The notes: generated by a model not told the origin, from the letters alone. Numbered from the stretch's first letter, positions 28,501 to 35,526 are shown. The stretch: DNA of 64,000 nucleotides from Actinospineispora spinosispora DSM 44797 (GCF_000429025.1 NZ_AUBB01000020.1:186001-250000), one strand, 5' to 3'. Numbers and translations are program-made.

Positions 28501-30784
28501 CGACCACCGACGTCGGTCCGTTCACCGCGGCCAAGCCGACGCCTTCGACGCCGTCGGTGACCGCGAGCATCTCGGCCTCGGTCGCCTCGACGGCGGCCAT
28601 CGCGCCACCCTCGGGCAGCGCCTGCATCAGCCGACCCCGCGCCGCCACCAGCCGACAGGCGTCGCTGAGGCTCAGCACCCCCGCCGCGTGGGCCGCCGCG
28701 ATCTCGCCGACCGAATGACCGGCCACCGCGTCCGGGGTGATCCCGGCCGCCGCGAGCATGGCCACCAGCCCGGCCTCGACCGCGAACAACCCTGCCTGGG
28801 CGTACAGGGTCTGGTCCGCGCGCGGGTCCTCCTCGTCGGCCGCGTCACCGCCGCCGAGCACCACCTCCCGGATCGGTACCCCGAGATCGGCCTCCAGCAG
28901 GGCACACGCCTGGTCGAACACCGCCGCGAAAGCCGGGGACGACGCATACAGGTCCCGGCCCATACCGGCTCGCTGCGCTCCCTGCCCGGCGAACAGGAAA
29001 CCGACCCGGCAGGTGCCGCCGGGCGGCACCACCCCCGACACCACGCCGGGAGCGGGGTCACCGGAAGCCAGCGCCGACAGCCCCGCCGTCAGGTCGCCGA
29101 GGTCGGCGCCGAGAACCACGGCCCGGTGCTCGAACGTCGGTCGGGTCGTCGCCAGCGACCAGGCGATCTCAGCGAGATCGTTGTCCTCGGCCGGGTCCGC
29201 ACCAGTCCGGCCGGCCACGAACGCAGCCAGCTTCTCTGCCTGGGCCGGAAGTCCGGCGGCGGACCGGCTGGACACCAACCAGACGGACGGCGCCCCGGTG
29301 AGCATCGGCTCTGCCGAGGTGGCGGCTCCGACAACGGCGTTCTCGACCTCGACGTTCGGCGCACCCGCGTCCGGCGACGAGTCCTCCGCGCCGTCGAACC
29401 CGGCCGGGTCCTCTTCCACGATGACGTGAGCGTTGGTGCCGCTCATCCCGAACGACGACACCCCGGCCCGGCGCGGTCGGTCGCCGGCGGCCCAGTCGAC
29501 CTCCTCGGCCAGCAGCCGCAGCCCACCCGACCAGTCCACGTGCGGGGACGGCTCTTCGGCGTGCAGGGTGCGGGGCAGCCGTCCGTGGCGCAGGGCCAAC
29601 ACCATCTTGATCAGCCCCGCGATACCGGCGGCGGCCTGGGTGTGACCGATGTTGGACTTGACCGAACCCGTCCAGAGCGGGCGCTCGGGATCCCGGTCCT
29701 GCCCGTAGGTCGCCAGCAGCGCTTGGGCCTCGATCGGGTCGCCGAGCTCGGTGCCGGTGCCGTGTGCTTCGACCGCGTCGATGTCGTGCGGGGTGAGCCC
29801 GGCGCCGGCCAGTGCCGCCTGGATGACACGTTGCTGGGAGGGGCCGTTGGGTGCGGTCAGCCCGTTGGAGGCGCCGTCGGAGTTCACCGCGCTGCCCCGG
29901 ATCACCGCGAGCACCTCGTGCCCGTGCCTGCGGGCGTCGGAGAGCCGCTCGAGTACGACCATGCCGGCGCCCTCGGCCATCCCCATCCCGTCGGCCGAGG
30001 CGGAGAAGGGCTTGCACCGCCCGTCGGGGGCGAGGCCGAGCTGCCGGCTGCCCCAGATGAACCACGTGGGGCTGGCCAGGACCGTCACAGCCCCGGCCAG
30101 TGCGAGCGAGCACTCGCCCGACCGGAGGGCCTGGACGGCGAGGTGCAGTGCAACCAGCGACGAGGAGCACGCCGTGTCCACCGACACGGCCGGGCCCTCG
30201 AGTCCCAGTGTGAAGGCCACCCGGCCGGAGATGACGCTGTTCGCGGTGCCGGTGAGCAGGTGGCTCTCCAGGCTGCCGTCCTCGTCTCTGAGGCCGGTGC
30301 CGTAGCCGGAGAGGCTGGCTCCGGCGAACACCCCGGTCGAGGAGCCCCGCAGGCTTGCCGGGTCGATGCCGGCCCGCTCCAGCGCCTCCCAGGAGGTCTG
30401 CAGCAGGAGCCGCTGCTGCGGGTCCATGGCCAGCGCTTCGCGCGGGCTGATCCCGAAGAATCCGGGGTCGAAGTCGCCCGCGTCGTACACGAATCCGCCC
30501 GAGCGCACGTTCGACGTGCCGGAACGCGCCGGGTCCGGGTCGTACAGGCCGTCCAGGTCCCAACCACGTGTGCTCGGGAACCCAGAGACGGCATCCACGC
30601 CCGCCGCCAGCAGTTCCCACAGCTGCTCCGCGTCCCGCACGCCCCCGGGGAACCGGCAACCCATGCCGACGATCGCCACCGGCTCCCGGCCTTGTTCCTC
30701 GACCTCCCGCAGGCGGCGGCGGGTTTGCTGAAGGTTGGCGGTCACCAGCTTCAGGTAATCACGGAGCTTTTCCTCGTTAGACAT
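16544..30784 (-). CDS. Modular type I polyketide synthase, 3 modules, with a dead KR in module 1
   Basis: A 4,746-residue extender PKS without loading module or thioesterase, so it takes its chain from a protein encoded elsewhere. Approximate residues: docking coiled coil 1-35; module 1 KS (Cys ~205), AT (GHSVGE ~688, HAFH ~790, malonyl type), KR (~1240-1400), ACP (DSL ~1550); module 2 KS ~1611, AT (GHSQGE ~2241, FVAH ~2349, atypical), KR (TGGTGAIG ~2745, VDN, Tyr ~2888), ACP ~3061; module 3 KS ~3121, AT (HAFH ~3855), KR (Trp, no LDD, Tyr ~4453, A-type-like), ACP ~4625; C-terminal docking domain ~4660-4746. KR1 reads TGDAGTIAD instead of TGGTGxxG and has Ala where the YAAAN tyrosine should be, so it should not reduce. 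KS motifs EAHGTGT and NIGHTQ are intact. The ATG at 30784 gives the usual MSNEEKLRDYL docking start; a longer reading to 30856 adds nothing PKS-like. The stop is followed at once by the next PKS gene. Confidence 0.96.
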   Translation of the reverse strand: MSNEEKLRDYLKLVTANLQQTRRRLREVEEQGREPVAIVGMGCRFPGGVRDAEQLWELLAAGVDAVSGFPSTRGWDLDGLYDPDPARSGTSNVRSGGFVYDAGDFDPGFFGISPREALAMDPQQRLLLQTSWEALERAGIDPASLRGSSTGVFAGASLSGYGTGLRDEDGSLESHLLTGTANSVISGRVAFTLGLEGPAVSVDTACSSSLVALHLAVQALRSGECSLALAGAVTVLASPTWFIWGSRQLGLAPDGRCKPFSASADGMGMAEGAGMVVLERLSDARRHGHEVLAVIRGSAVNSDGASNGLTAPNGPSQQRVIQAALAGAGLTPHDIDAVEAHGTGTELGDPIEAQALLATYGQDRDPERPLWTGSVKSNIGHTQAAAGIAGLIKMVLALRHGRLPRTLHAEEPSPHVDWSGGLRLLAEEVDWAAGDRPRRAGVSSFGMSGTNAHVIVEEDPAGFDGAEDSSPDAGAPNVEVENAVVGAATSAEPMLTGAPSVWLVSSRSAAGLPAQAEKLAAFVAGRTGADPAEDNDLAEIAWSLATTRPTFEHRAVVLGADLGDLTAGLSALASGDPAPGVVSGVVPPGGTCRVGFLFAGQGAQRAGMGRDLYASSPAFAAVFDQACALLEADLGVPIREVVLGGGDAADEEDPRADQTLYAQAGLFAVEAGLVAMLAAAGITPDAVAGHSVGEIAAAHAAGVLSLSDACRLVAARGRLMQALPEGGAMAAVEATEAEMLAVTDGVEGVGLAAVNGPTSVVVSGDAERVDELVEDWRERGRRVRRLRVSHAFHSARMDPMLAELAEVAAGLDHTEPTVTWAGALTGELITEPHPGYWTEQARRPVRFADAVTALAGEGVSVFLEIGPDSTLSGLGRSAIAGPEDPVPGADFIPVLRPRVASAESVLTAIAGAHVRGVAVDWTAVLPPTRRVALPTYAFARQHFWAQPRPSGGTTPDAESTEAERRFWAAVEAGDLATLDSTLAVDGTRPLGEVLPALWSWRQRERHEAATVGWRYQVSWEPIPDTGPARPAGTWLVVADSSAGEESSRYLSMLSARGARPILVELAPDELDRAVLAARIDETLTECRATGAAPPAGVLSMLALDEAPRPESPVLTSGLAATLGLVQALGDAEVQAPLWVLTREAVATRPDEAVAGLVQSQVWGLGRVVALEHPDRWGGLIDLPATLDDPAEARLAAVLAGCGEDQVAIRGAGALARRLVRASLARDGDRTWGTRGATLITGDAGTIADTTARWLAENGAEHLVLAGRSGPCAPGAAELAAALATTGSTVSVLAVDVARRDETAGLLARAGRDEVPLTAVFHTSGVEQATAVADTTVTDLADVLDEKVGGAIWLDELTRSLDLDTFVLFSSIAATWGSAGQPGAAAANAYLDALAAHRRGIGLAATSLAWGPWADHGPASGDDGRRMRRRGLRPMDPAQGIRALGQSLDNADTAVTVVDVDWARFAATFTLRRPSPLLAGLPEVSSSLADAEVDVPASGTALGRQLAGLPEAEQTRVLLELTRARVAAVLGHASLDDVQPDWAFSDLGFDSLTAVELRDRLNAATGLRLPATLVFDYPTPVAAAEFLRSQLSGDGRDADRAAGHSAPADPGEPIAIVGIGCRYPGGVDTPEGFWELLAEGTDAIGEFPRNRGWHTEELFDPDPDREGTSHIQLGGFLHAADEFDAGFFGISPREALTMDPQQRLVLETSWEALERASIDPTSLRGSRTGVFAGGTATRYGTEQSDGAFDGGLVTGTATSVLSGRVAYLLGLEGPALTVDTACSSGLVALHLAAAALRSGECTLALAGAVFVTASPVMFTDFSRQLGLAPDGRCKAFGAGADGMGVAEGAGMVVLERLSDARRAGHRVLAVVAGSAVNQDGASNGLTAPNGPSQQRVIRAALASAGLSAADVDAVEAHGTGTPLGDPIEAQALLATYGQDRPEGRPLRLGSVKSNIGHTQQAAGTAGLIKMVLALRHGLLPRTLHAGERSPHVDWSAGDIELLTHACAWPSGDRPRRAGVSAFGISGTNAHVILEEAPAGEYPAPVDEPVSSACEPVPSVLLPAPPVWLLSARSEAGLVAQAERLASYATARPELAPGDVGWSLTVSRAALDHRAAVIGADRDALLAGLSALVAQRRDPGVTTGVASSGGVGGIVFVFPGQGAQWAGMGRELAASSPVFAARLAECGAALEPHVDWSLDAVLAGHEGAPGLERADVVQPLLWAVMVSLAAVWEAAGVHPDAVVGHSQGEIAAACVAGILSLQDAAKVVAVRSRALSGLAASAGMLSVVMPVASVEALLAGNDSWARRLSVAAVNGPATTVVSGDLDALVELERELSARRVMRWQIPQTDFVAHSALVEPLRDGLVRDLADLEPRPGRAALFSSVTGRRVDGPELDAAYWYANVRDRVCFQDATLALAEAGCRTFVEVSPHPVLTGAIAETLEEAEVPGSPLIAGTVERENSGAARFLASLAQVHVRGVNVDWARVLTAGTVVELPTYAFQRQSYWLDPVGARPTPARRAGSVPDDWRYRDAWVPVAEPGTTRLAGTWLLVAGEADADRSEAVDRLLTAQGAQVERICLAAADADREGLAARIRSVAEQRPPAGVLSLLALEETPLAGSPAVPVGLAATLALVQALGDAEVAAPLWVATSGAVSTAPEETLTGLPQAQTWGLCRVAALEHPDRWGGLVDLPADLDQPAGARLAAVLAGLDEDQVAIRADGIRGRRLTHAPRHDTDAAPWTPRGSILITGGTGAIGRHVARWVADRGAPRVVLLSRSGAASTGTAALAAELAAAGTTVAVLAGDTGDRGDLSGVLARIAATGDELTGVLHTAGVVDNGVLDRLDPARLAPVLAAKAGSAALLDELTAGLELDAFVLFSSAAATFGAGGQGNYAAANAYLDALAQHRRALGQPALSVAWGPWAGGGVAQASEATRQRLSRNRWEVLMEPRLAVQALADALLGPDSALTVMDIDWAVIESAGSEHEMQRAPLLRDLAEIQRMTAASGATARDGARVTRDELVGQLLTLPRAGQVPKLVGLVQAVAAEVLAYPSPDGVEAGRAFSDLGFDSLTAVELRNRLSAAAGLRLPASLLFDYPTPTALAEHLRAELLGDRSATDAPVTTAAAAGEPIAIVGMGCRFPGGVRTPDQLWDLLVSGTDAISGFPTDRGWDLDGLYHADPGHSGTTYVRAGGFVHEAGLFDPGFFGISPREAMAMDPQQRLLLETSWEGLERAGIEPGSLRGSRTGVFVGGYSSGYASVGQQTGAEGADGLEGHLMAGNATSVISGRVAYTLGLEGPAVTIDTACSSSLVALHLAAQALRSGECTLALAGGVTIMATPWDLVVFSRQRGLAPDGRSKAFGADADGMGMAEGVGMLVLERLSDARRLGHEVLAVVRDSATNQDGASNGLTAPNGPSQQRVIRAALANARLSPADVDVVEAHGTGTPLGDPIEAQALLATYGQDRPEDRPLWLGSVKSNIGHTQAAAGVAGVMKMVLALRHRKLPRSLHSEEPSPHVDWSAGQVRLLSETVDWPVNGRPRRAGVSAFGISGTNAHAILEEAPGDPVTSTEPARPALLTNGSRVWVVSGRTPAGLLAQAARLADFVSAPTGPDQVDITDVGWSLATSRSPFEHRAVVLGADRETLTSGLRALAADASAPSVVRGAVPAGRPKIGFLFAGQGAQRAGMGRDLHAASPAFAAAFDQACVCLETELGLPIREVVLGTGHDQERADQTVYAQTGLFAVEVGLVALLASAGIVPDAVAGHSVGEIAAAHAAGVLSLADASRLVAARARLMQALPTGGAMAALEASEAEVTETLEGVPGVEIAAVNGPSAVVVSGDTEAVEEVARTWRERGRRVRRLRVSHAFHSARMDPVLDELGRVAADLEHGTPTVTWAGACDGALLTAPDGGYWPAQARRAVRFADAVASLAGHGVSIFLEIGPDGTLSAMGQAALPGPDATPTGDEPARGAEPEFIPLLRARTAAHDAVLTALARAHVRGAAVDWTVVLPAGNRVDLPTYAFGQQRFWPLGPHKLRLGVTNGSGDDHTVGEAEARFWAAIESGDQLALSETLATDDPGLGELVPVLASWRRRERDRSATDAWRYRVSWAPVADADPVTLSGTWLVVTGAAGDEPAERCAMALTERGAEVVVTRVDKDNTTRQALAEELDLAGNSGVAGVLSLLALDETPLVDRPTVTAGLAATMGLVQALGDVEVEAPLWVLTSQAVAAEPAELLANPLQAQVWGLGLVVGLEHPERWGGLIDLPAALDDRTADRLCAVLAGSGEDQVALRGAGIRARRLERAPRPRRDGSWTPRGTVLITGGTGSIGGHTARWLAGRGAPRVVLTSRSGVGAQGAVALAAELAAEGTAVGVVAADVAHRPDVAGLLAWIAVGGPPLTSVLHAAGAGQATALRDTTLAELAELAAVKTAGTMHLDELTRGLDLDAFVLFSSISATWGSGLQPGYAAVNAFLDALTENRRGRGLPSTCVAWGPWDGGGMSDHEGKAQMVRRGLRLLDPAQGIRALGQVLDAGEALVTVVDVDWTVFAPAFTLRRPSALIEGLPEVVLALAGGGPEADDPAGGGRSALTEQLLPLPRAEQEQLLVELVRSEAAGVLSYPSPDDLPPDRAFSDLGADSLTAIELRDRLGAAIGRRLSATLLFDHTTPVAVAAHLRSLLVPEGMSPSQPVLAELDRLETLLAATVGEDDETARITARLEAVVARWKDTTTGTRSAAAAESLDSSSDEEVFDFIGKTLGIH

Positions 30785-30962
30785 CCAGCCGCCATTCCCT
30801 GATTGCTCGACGTGAGCATTCCCCTGACTCGCCGACAGCCGAAATCGTCGACACAAGGGGTAGGCACAACAAGAGGAGACCGAACACGATCACGTTCGAC
30901 AGGACACTAATCCGGGCGGCGGAAGCCAGGCAACCCGCCGAGGCGGCATTAGCGAGCGCCCC

Positions 30963-31017
30963 TTCGCCGGTCGGTGTTCAACCGTGCTTTCTCTCCGGTT
31001 GAACACCGACCGGCGAA
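30963..31017. repeat. Perfect 22-bp inverted repeat, 11-base spacer (candidate operator)
   Basis: The left arm at 30963-30984 and the right arm at 30996-31017 are exact reverse complements. Each arm contains a 13-base core CGGTGTTCAACCG (or its complement), which is itself an interrupted palindrome CGGT-N5-ACCG. It lies about 180 bases upstream of the PKS start and 240 upstream of the divergent gene, so an operator is more likely than a terminator. The binding protein is unknown; the LAL, SARP and other regulators in this window are candidates only. Confidence 0.7.
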
Positions 31018-31082
31018 TATGAATATGCGGTCGACAACGCTGCTGGCCGGGGCAGCCTTGATGCGTCGTCGGTCTCCCTCTC

Positions 31083-31119
31083 CGGTGTTCAACCGCGGCA
31101 ATTCCGCACTCGAACACCG
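31083..31119. repeat. Second related dyad, CGGTGTTC...GAACACCG
   Basis: The left half, 31083-31095, repeats the 13-base core CGGTGTTCAACCG of the 30963 repeat exactly. The right half, 31112-31119, is GAACACCG. With the first repeat this gives three exact cores and one partial core within about 160 bases. Confidence 0.55.
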
Positions 31120-31259
31120 AGGTTGTCTCGTGTCGAACGCTCTGGGTACCGTGCTGACGGCCGGTGGCACTCGGTCACCACCGCCAATTCTCCGTCGTCC
31201 TTCGGAACCAATCTTCTGAAGGAATTCAACCAACATCGAAGCTGAAGAGGTGACGGGCA

Positions 31260-31592
31260 GTGGGACACGTGTTCTCGCTAGTTCTCAACAGAGAGATTAC
31301 CGACGAAGAATCGGCGGCGCTGCGCGGCGCGGGTTGCGCCGACGCCGTTTTCGGCACCGACTCGCTGCCGACCAACGCCGATGTCACGGTCACGAAGATG
31401 GACTTCGACGACACGGTATCGCCCTCGCTGGCCGAGGCGATCGAGTCTGCTCTGGAGGCCGTGAAGGCGGTGCCGGACCTCACCGTTCCCGGGCTCACCG
31501 TCCCGGCGGTACCGAAGGCGCCGGAAGCGGACCAGACCGTGGTCGAAGGAGAGGTCGTCGAGGCTGATTCGGAGCTGGCCTCGGTCGAATAG
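31260..31592 (+). CDS. Small conserved hypothetical protein (110 aa)
   Basis: First gene of the rightward unit. The GTG start follows a GAAGAGG ribosome-binding site. The N-terminal two thirds is compact and acidic (MGHVFSLVLNREITDEE...; SLPTNADVTVTKMDFDD), and the last third is rich in Val, Pro and Glu and probably flexible. No signal peptide, membrane segment or catalytic motif is visible. From memory, similar small proteins are scattered through actinomycetes without known function. Its place between the bidirectional regulatory region and the ABC exporter, 143 bases before the latter, suggests co-expression with the cluster. Function not assigned. Confidence 0.75.
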   Translation: MGHVFSLVLNREITDEESAALRGAGCADAVFGTDSLPTNADVTVTKMDFDDTVSPSLAEAIESALEAVKAVPDLTVPGLTVPAVPKAPEADQTVVEGEVVEADSELASVE

Positions 31593-31735
31593 GGCCGTGG
31601 CACAGCGCCTGTGCCGTCGCCCGGCCGCCCCGCGATGCCGTCGGGCCGTTTCTCGAGTCTATCGGGCCGACCCGGCCACGACGCGAGACGCGGCCCGCCG
31701 TGACCGCTCACTCGAGAACGGGACGAGAGAACGCG

Positions 31736-33556
31736 ATGGCTGATGTCGACCCCGGCGGCGGCGCACCGGAGCACCAGCAGCGGCCGGACAATGCGCGGAG
31801 TGGACGCCGGGCCGCGCGCGGCGCACTGATCGGTCTCATCCGTACGTTCCTGCGACCCTACGCGGGACGGCTGGGCATCATCGCCGCCCTCCAGATACTC
31901 CAGGCCGCCGGCAACCTCTATCTGCCGACCCTGAACGCGAACATCATCAACAACGGCGTGGTCAAAGCCGATCTCGGGTACATCTTCCGGGCCGGCGGAG
32001 TCATGTTGGCCATCACCGTGGTGCTGTGCGCCGGTTCCCTGGTCACCCTGTACCTGTACTCGTGGGTGTCGGCGTCGGTCGGGGCGAACATCCGCACCGC
32101 CCTCTATCAGCGGGTCCAGTCCTTCTCGGTCATCGACCTCAACCGGTTCGGGGTTTCGTCACTGACCACCCGCGGCGTGAACGACGTCCAGCAGGTGCAG
32201 CTCTTCCTCCAGGTTGCGCTCAGCCTCCTGCTGATCGCGGTCGTCACGACCGTCGGCGCGGTGATCCTGGCGCTGGGTCAGGGTCCGGGGCTGTCGCTAC
32301 TGCTGGGCGTCACCCTGGCAGCCATGCTGGTGCTCTCCGGCTGGGTCATGTCCCGGCTGGTGCCCATGTTCGGCGTGGTCCAGGTCAGGACCGACGGACT
32401 CAACCAGGTGCTGAGGGAGCAGATCGCCGGGGTCCGGGTGATCCGAGCCTTTCTTCGTACGCCCTCGGAGACCGGCCGCTTCGACCGGGCCAACAGAGAC
32501 ATCACCGCCGCCACACTCCGGGCCGGCCAGGTATTCGCCCAGGTCACGCCGCTCGTGCTGGCCATCACCAACCTGGCGAGCGTGGGCGTGGTCTGGTTCG
32601 GCGGCAAGCTGGTCGCCAACGGCTCGATGCCGATCGGCAACCTGGTCGCGTTCCTGCTCTACATCCTGCAGATCCTGTTGTACGTCGGGGTCGGGATGAC
32701 CGTCCTGCTCCTGCTCCCCCGCGCGGTGGCCAGCGCGCAGCGCATCCAGCAGGTGATCGACACCGTGCCGGCGATCGCCGAGCCCTCGGACCCGGTCACC
32801 CCGGAGACCCACACCGGCGCGGTCGAGTTCCGACACGTCAGCTTCGGGTACGCCGGAAGCGAGCGTCCCGTCCTGAACGACCTGACGTTCGCCTTGCGCC
32901 CCGGCCAGACCAACGCCATCGTCGGTGGGACCGGCAGTGGCAAGACCACCCTGCTCAACCTCATCCCTCGGTTCCTCGACACGACCGAAGGCGCCGTGCT
33001 GGTCAACGGGGTGGAGGTCCCCGGACAGTCGATCGAGCAGCTGCGGGCCGGGATCGGGCTGGCGCCCCAGACGGCCCAGCTGTTCGCCGGCACGGTGGCC
33101 GGCAACCTGCGCTTCGGCCGGCCCGAAGCCAGCGAGGAGCAGCTGTGGCGGGCGTTGGAGACAGCCCAGGCACGCGAGTTCGTCGCTGGCCTACCCGGAC
33201 AGCTGGACGCCCGCGTCGAGCGGGGCGGCACGAACCTGTCCGGGGGTCAGCGCCAGCGACTGTCCATCGCACGGGCCCTCGTACGGCGCCCGAGTCTGTA
33301 CCTCTTCGACGACTGCTTCTCGGCCCTGGACGCGACCACCGACGCACACCTGCGAGCAGCACTGTTCACCGAGACCGCCGATGCCACCGTGGTCATCGTG
33401 GCCCAACGGGCGAGCACGGTGCTCGACGCCGACCAGATCATCGTCCTGGACGGCGGACGCATCGCGGGTGTCGGGACCCATTCGGAGCTGATGGCCGACT
33501 GCCGGGCGTACCAGGAGATCATCGCCTCGCAGCACGGCTGGGGAGCGGCCGCGTGA
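31736..33556 (+). CDS. ABC exporter half-transporter, subunit 1 (degenerate catalytic site)
   Basis: A membrane domain (residues ~30-330) fused to an ATPase domain (~360-606), the layout of type IV multidrug/natural-product exporters. Walker A GGTGSGKT is at ~398 and the signature LSGGQ at ~501. Walker B reads LFDDCFSALD (~522), so the catalytic glutamate position is Asp. This is the pattern of the non-hydrolysing half of a heterodimeric exporter. The next gene overlaps the stop codon by four bases (GTGA) and supplies a consensus Walker B, so the two very probably form one transporter. The ATG at 31736 was chosen because GGACGAGAG precedes it and the upstream 12 codons look non-coding. Likely substrate: the polyketide made by the neighbouring PKS, by context only. 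Confidence 0.92.
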   Translation: MADVDPGGGAPEHQQRPDNARSGRRAARGALIGLIRTFLRPYAGRLGIIAALQILQAAGNLYLPTLNANIINNGVVKADLGYIFRAGGVMLAITVVLCAGSLVTLYLYSWVSASVGANIRTALYQRVQSFSVIDLNRFGVSSLTTRGVNDVQQVQLFLQVALSLLLIAVVTTVGAVILALGQGPGLSLLLGVTLAAMLVLSGWVMSRLVPMFGVVQVRTDGLNQVLREQIAGVRVIRAFLRTPSETGRFDRANRDITAATLRAGQVFAQVTPLVLAITNLASVGVVWFGGKLVANGSMPIGNLVAFLLYILQILLYVGVGMTVLLLLPRAVASAQRIQQVIDTVPAIAEPSDPVTPETHTGAVEFRHVSFGYAGSERPVLNDLTFALRPGQTNAIVGGTGSGKTTLLNLIPRFLDTTEGAVLVNGVEVPGQSIEQLRAGIGLAPQTAQLFAGTVAGNLRFGRPEASEEQLWRALETAQAREFVAGLPGQLDARVERGGTNLSGGQRQRLSIARALVRRPSLYLFDDCFSALDATTDAHLRAALFTETADATVVIVAQRASTVLDADQIIVLDGGRIAGVGTHSELMADCRAYQEIIASQHGWGAAA

Positions 33557-35499
33557 GCGCCGCCACGGACGTCGGCGAGCGGCGACCGGACCGGGAGCGC
33601 GCCGTTCTTCCCCGGCTGATCGCCCTGTTCCGGCCCGAGCGGACCCGGGTGGTGATCGCGTCCGTGGTCGGCACGCTCTCGGTCGCTCTGTTGGTGGTCG
33701 GTCCCGCCCTGCTGGGCCGGGCCACCGACATCCTCTTCGACGGCATCGTCGGTGCGAGGCTGCGCCCGGGCGACACCAAGGACCAGGCCGTGGCGGACGT
33801 GCGCGCACACGGTCACGATCAGCTCGCCAACATGCTCACCGGGATGGACCTGCATCCCGGCACCGGCGTCGATCTGGGCCGAATCGGTCGGGTACTCGGG
33901 CTCGTGGCCCTGGCGTACCTGCTCAGCGCTCTCTTCAGCTGGCTACAGGCCCGGCTCCTGACCGGCACCGCCCAGCGGACCATGTACGAGCTGCGCAAGA
34001 AGACCGAGGAGAAACTGACCCGCCTGCCGGTGCGGTACTTCGACAGCCAACCGCGCGGCGAGATCCTCAGCCGGGTCATCAACGACATCGACAACATCAA
34101 CACCGCGCTGCAGGAGGGGCTCAGCCAGTTCCCCACCCTGGTGCTCACGGTCGCGGGAACGCTGATCATCATGTTCTGGATCTCGCCGCTGCTGGCCGTC
34201 GTCTCCGTGGTGACGATCCCGGTGGTGATGGTGGTGACCGTGCTGATCGCGCGCCGATCGAAGGTCAGGTTCACCGCCCAGTGGAGTCAGACCGGCGAGC
34301 TCACGTCGATGATCGAGGAGAGTTACGCCGGTCACGCCCTGGTGCTGGCATACGGGCAGCGGGAGTCGATGACCACCGAATTCGGGTCCCAGAACGACCG
34401 GTTACTGCGGGCCGGGTTCGCCGCCCAGTTCCTGTCCGGCGCGATCTTTCCGGCCGTTGTGTTCGTGGGCAACCTGAACTACGTCCTCGTCGCCGCGGTC
34501 GGGGGCCTCCAGGTCGCGGCCGGGGTGATCTCCCTCGGTGCCGTGCAGGCGTTCATCCAGTACGCGCAACGGTTCACCTCACCGCTCATCCAGATCGCCG
34601 GCCAGACCAACGTGCTCCAGTCCGGAATCGTGTCGGCGGGGCGCGTGTTCGAATTGCTCGACGCACCGGAGGAACCGGTCCTTCCTCCCCTGCCGACCGC
34701 GCACGGCGATGGCGCAACCGCGCCGGTTCGACTGAGCCCCGTCCGCCCCGCATCGGTTGCCCGCAGGCTGTCGCTGGACGGCGTCAGCTTTCGCTACGAG
34801 CCGGACACCCCGTTGATCGAGGACCTCACACTGGAGGTGGCCCCCGGGCAGACGGTGGCGATCGTCGGCCCCACCGGAGCGGGCAAGACCACGCTCGTGA
34901 ACCTCCTCGTGCGGTTCTACGAGATCTCCGGCGGCAGGATCCTTCTCGACGGTGTCGACTACCGGGAGCTCAGTCGGGACCAGGTGCGCGCGTGTTTCGG
35001 CATGGTGCTGCAGGACACCTGGCTGTTCCACGGCACGATCCGGGACAACATCGCCTACGGCAAGGAGGGTGCACGGGACCGGGACATCCTCGACGCGGCC
35101 AGAGCCGCCCACGTCGACGATTTCGTCCGCACCCTTCCCGACGCCTACGACACGGTGCTCCAGGACGACGCGTCGAACATCTCCACCGGCCAGAAACAGC
35201 TGGTCACGATCGCCAGGGCCTTCCTGTCCGATCCCGGCATCCTGATCCTCGACGAGGCGACCAGCAACGTCGACACCCGCACCGAGACGATGATCCAGGC
35301 GGCCATGGCCCGGCTGCAGCACGGGCGGACGAGTTTTGTCATCGCCCACCGACTGTCCACCATTCACGCGGCCGACACGATCCTCGTCATGGAGGCCGGC
35401 CGGATCGTCGAACAGGGCGCCCACCAGGAGCTACTGGATCGGCGCGGCTTCTATCACGACCTGTACACCAGCCAGTTCACCCACACGCTCACCCGGTGA
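33553..35499 (+). CDS. ABC exporter half-transporter, subunit 2 (consensus Walker B, degenerate signature)
   Basis: Partner of the preceding subunit: 648 residues, membrane domain followed by ATPase domain. An N-terminal insertion (~60-115) lies between the first two membrane segments. Walker A GPTGAGKT is at ~438 and Walker B ILILDEATSNVD at ~564 with the catalytic Glu. The signature is altered to ISTGQ (~544). Its signature therefore pairs with the Asp-containing Walker B of subunit 1 (degenerate site), while its own Glu pairs with LSGGQ of subunit 1 (active site), as in known asymmetric exporters. The GTG start lies inside the stop of subunit 1, implying translational coupling. The last gene of the unit starts 27 bases downstream. 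Confidence 0.92.
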   Translation: MSAATDVGERRPDRERAVLPRLIALFRPERTRVVIASVVGTLSVALLVVGPALLGRATDILFDGIVGARLRPGDTKDQAVADVRAHGHDQLANMLTGMDLHPGTGVDLGRIGRVLGLVALAYLLSALFSWLQARLLTGTAQRTMYELRKKTEEKLTRLPVRYFDSQPRGEILSRVINDIDNINTALQEGLSQFPTLVLTVAGTLIIMFWISPLLAVVSVVTIPVVMVVTVLIARRSKVRFTAQWSQTGELTSMIEESYAGHALVLAYGQRESMTTEFGSQNDRLLRAGFAAQFLSGAIFPAVVFVGNLNYVLVAAVGGLQVAAGVISLGAVQAFIQYAQRFTSPLIQIAGQTNVLQSGIVSAGRVFELLDAPEEPVLPPLPTAHGDGATAPVRLSPVRPASVARRLSLDGVSFRYEPDTPLIEDLTLEVAPGQTVAIVGPTGAGKTTLVNLLVRFYEISGGRILLDGVDYRELSRDQVRACFGMVLQDTWLFHGTIRDNIAYGKEGARDRDILDAARAAHVDDFVRTLPDAYDTVLQDDASNISTGQKQLVTIARAFLSDPGILILDEATSNVDTRTETMIQAAMARLQHGRTSFVIAHRLSTIHAADTILVMEAGRIVEQGAHQELLDRRGFYHDLYTSQFTHTLTR

Positions 35500-35526
35500 G
35501 CACAGCTCGACCGACGAGGTGGCTCC

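Larger units (their letters stand above)
30785..31259. promoter_or_regulatory. Divergent regulatory region between PKS and export operons
   Basis: This 475-base stretch separates the leftward PKS operon from the rightward operon. No convincing gene is seen on either strand. It holds a perfect inverted repeat and a second related dyad (listed separately), which makes it the best candidate place for pathway-specific control of both transcription units. Confidence 0.6.

Noticed and set aside
30785..30856. N-terminal extension of the upstream PKS by 24 codons
   Set aside because: The added residues do not resemble docking domains, and the ATG at 30784 gives the standard start.
30963..31017. Rho-independent terminator
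   Set aside because: It lies between divergent genes with no transcript expected to end there, and no T-run follows.
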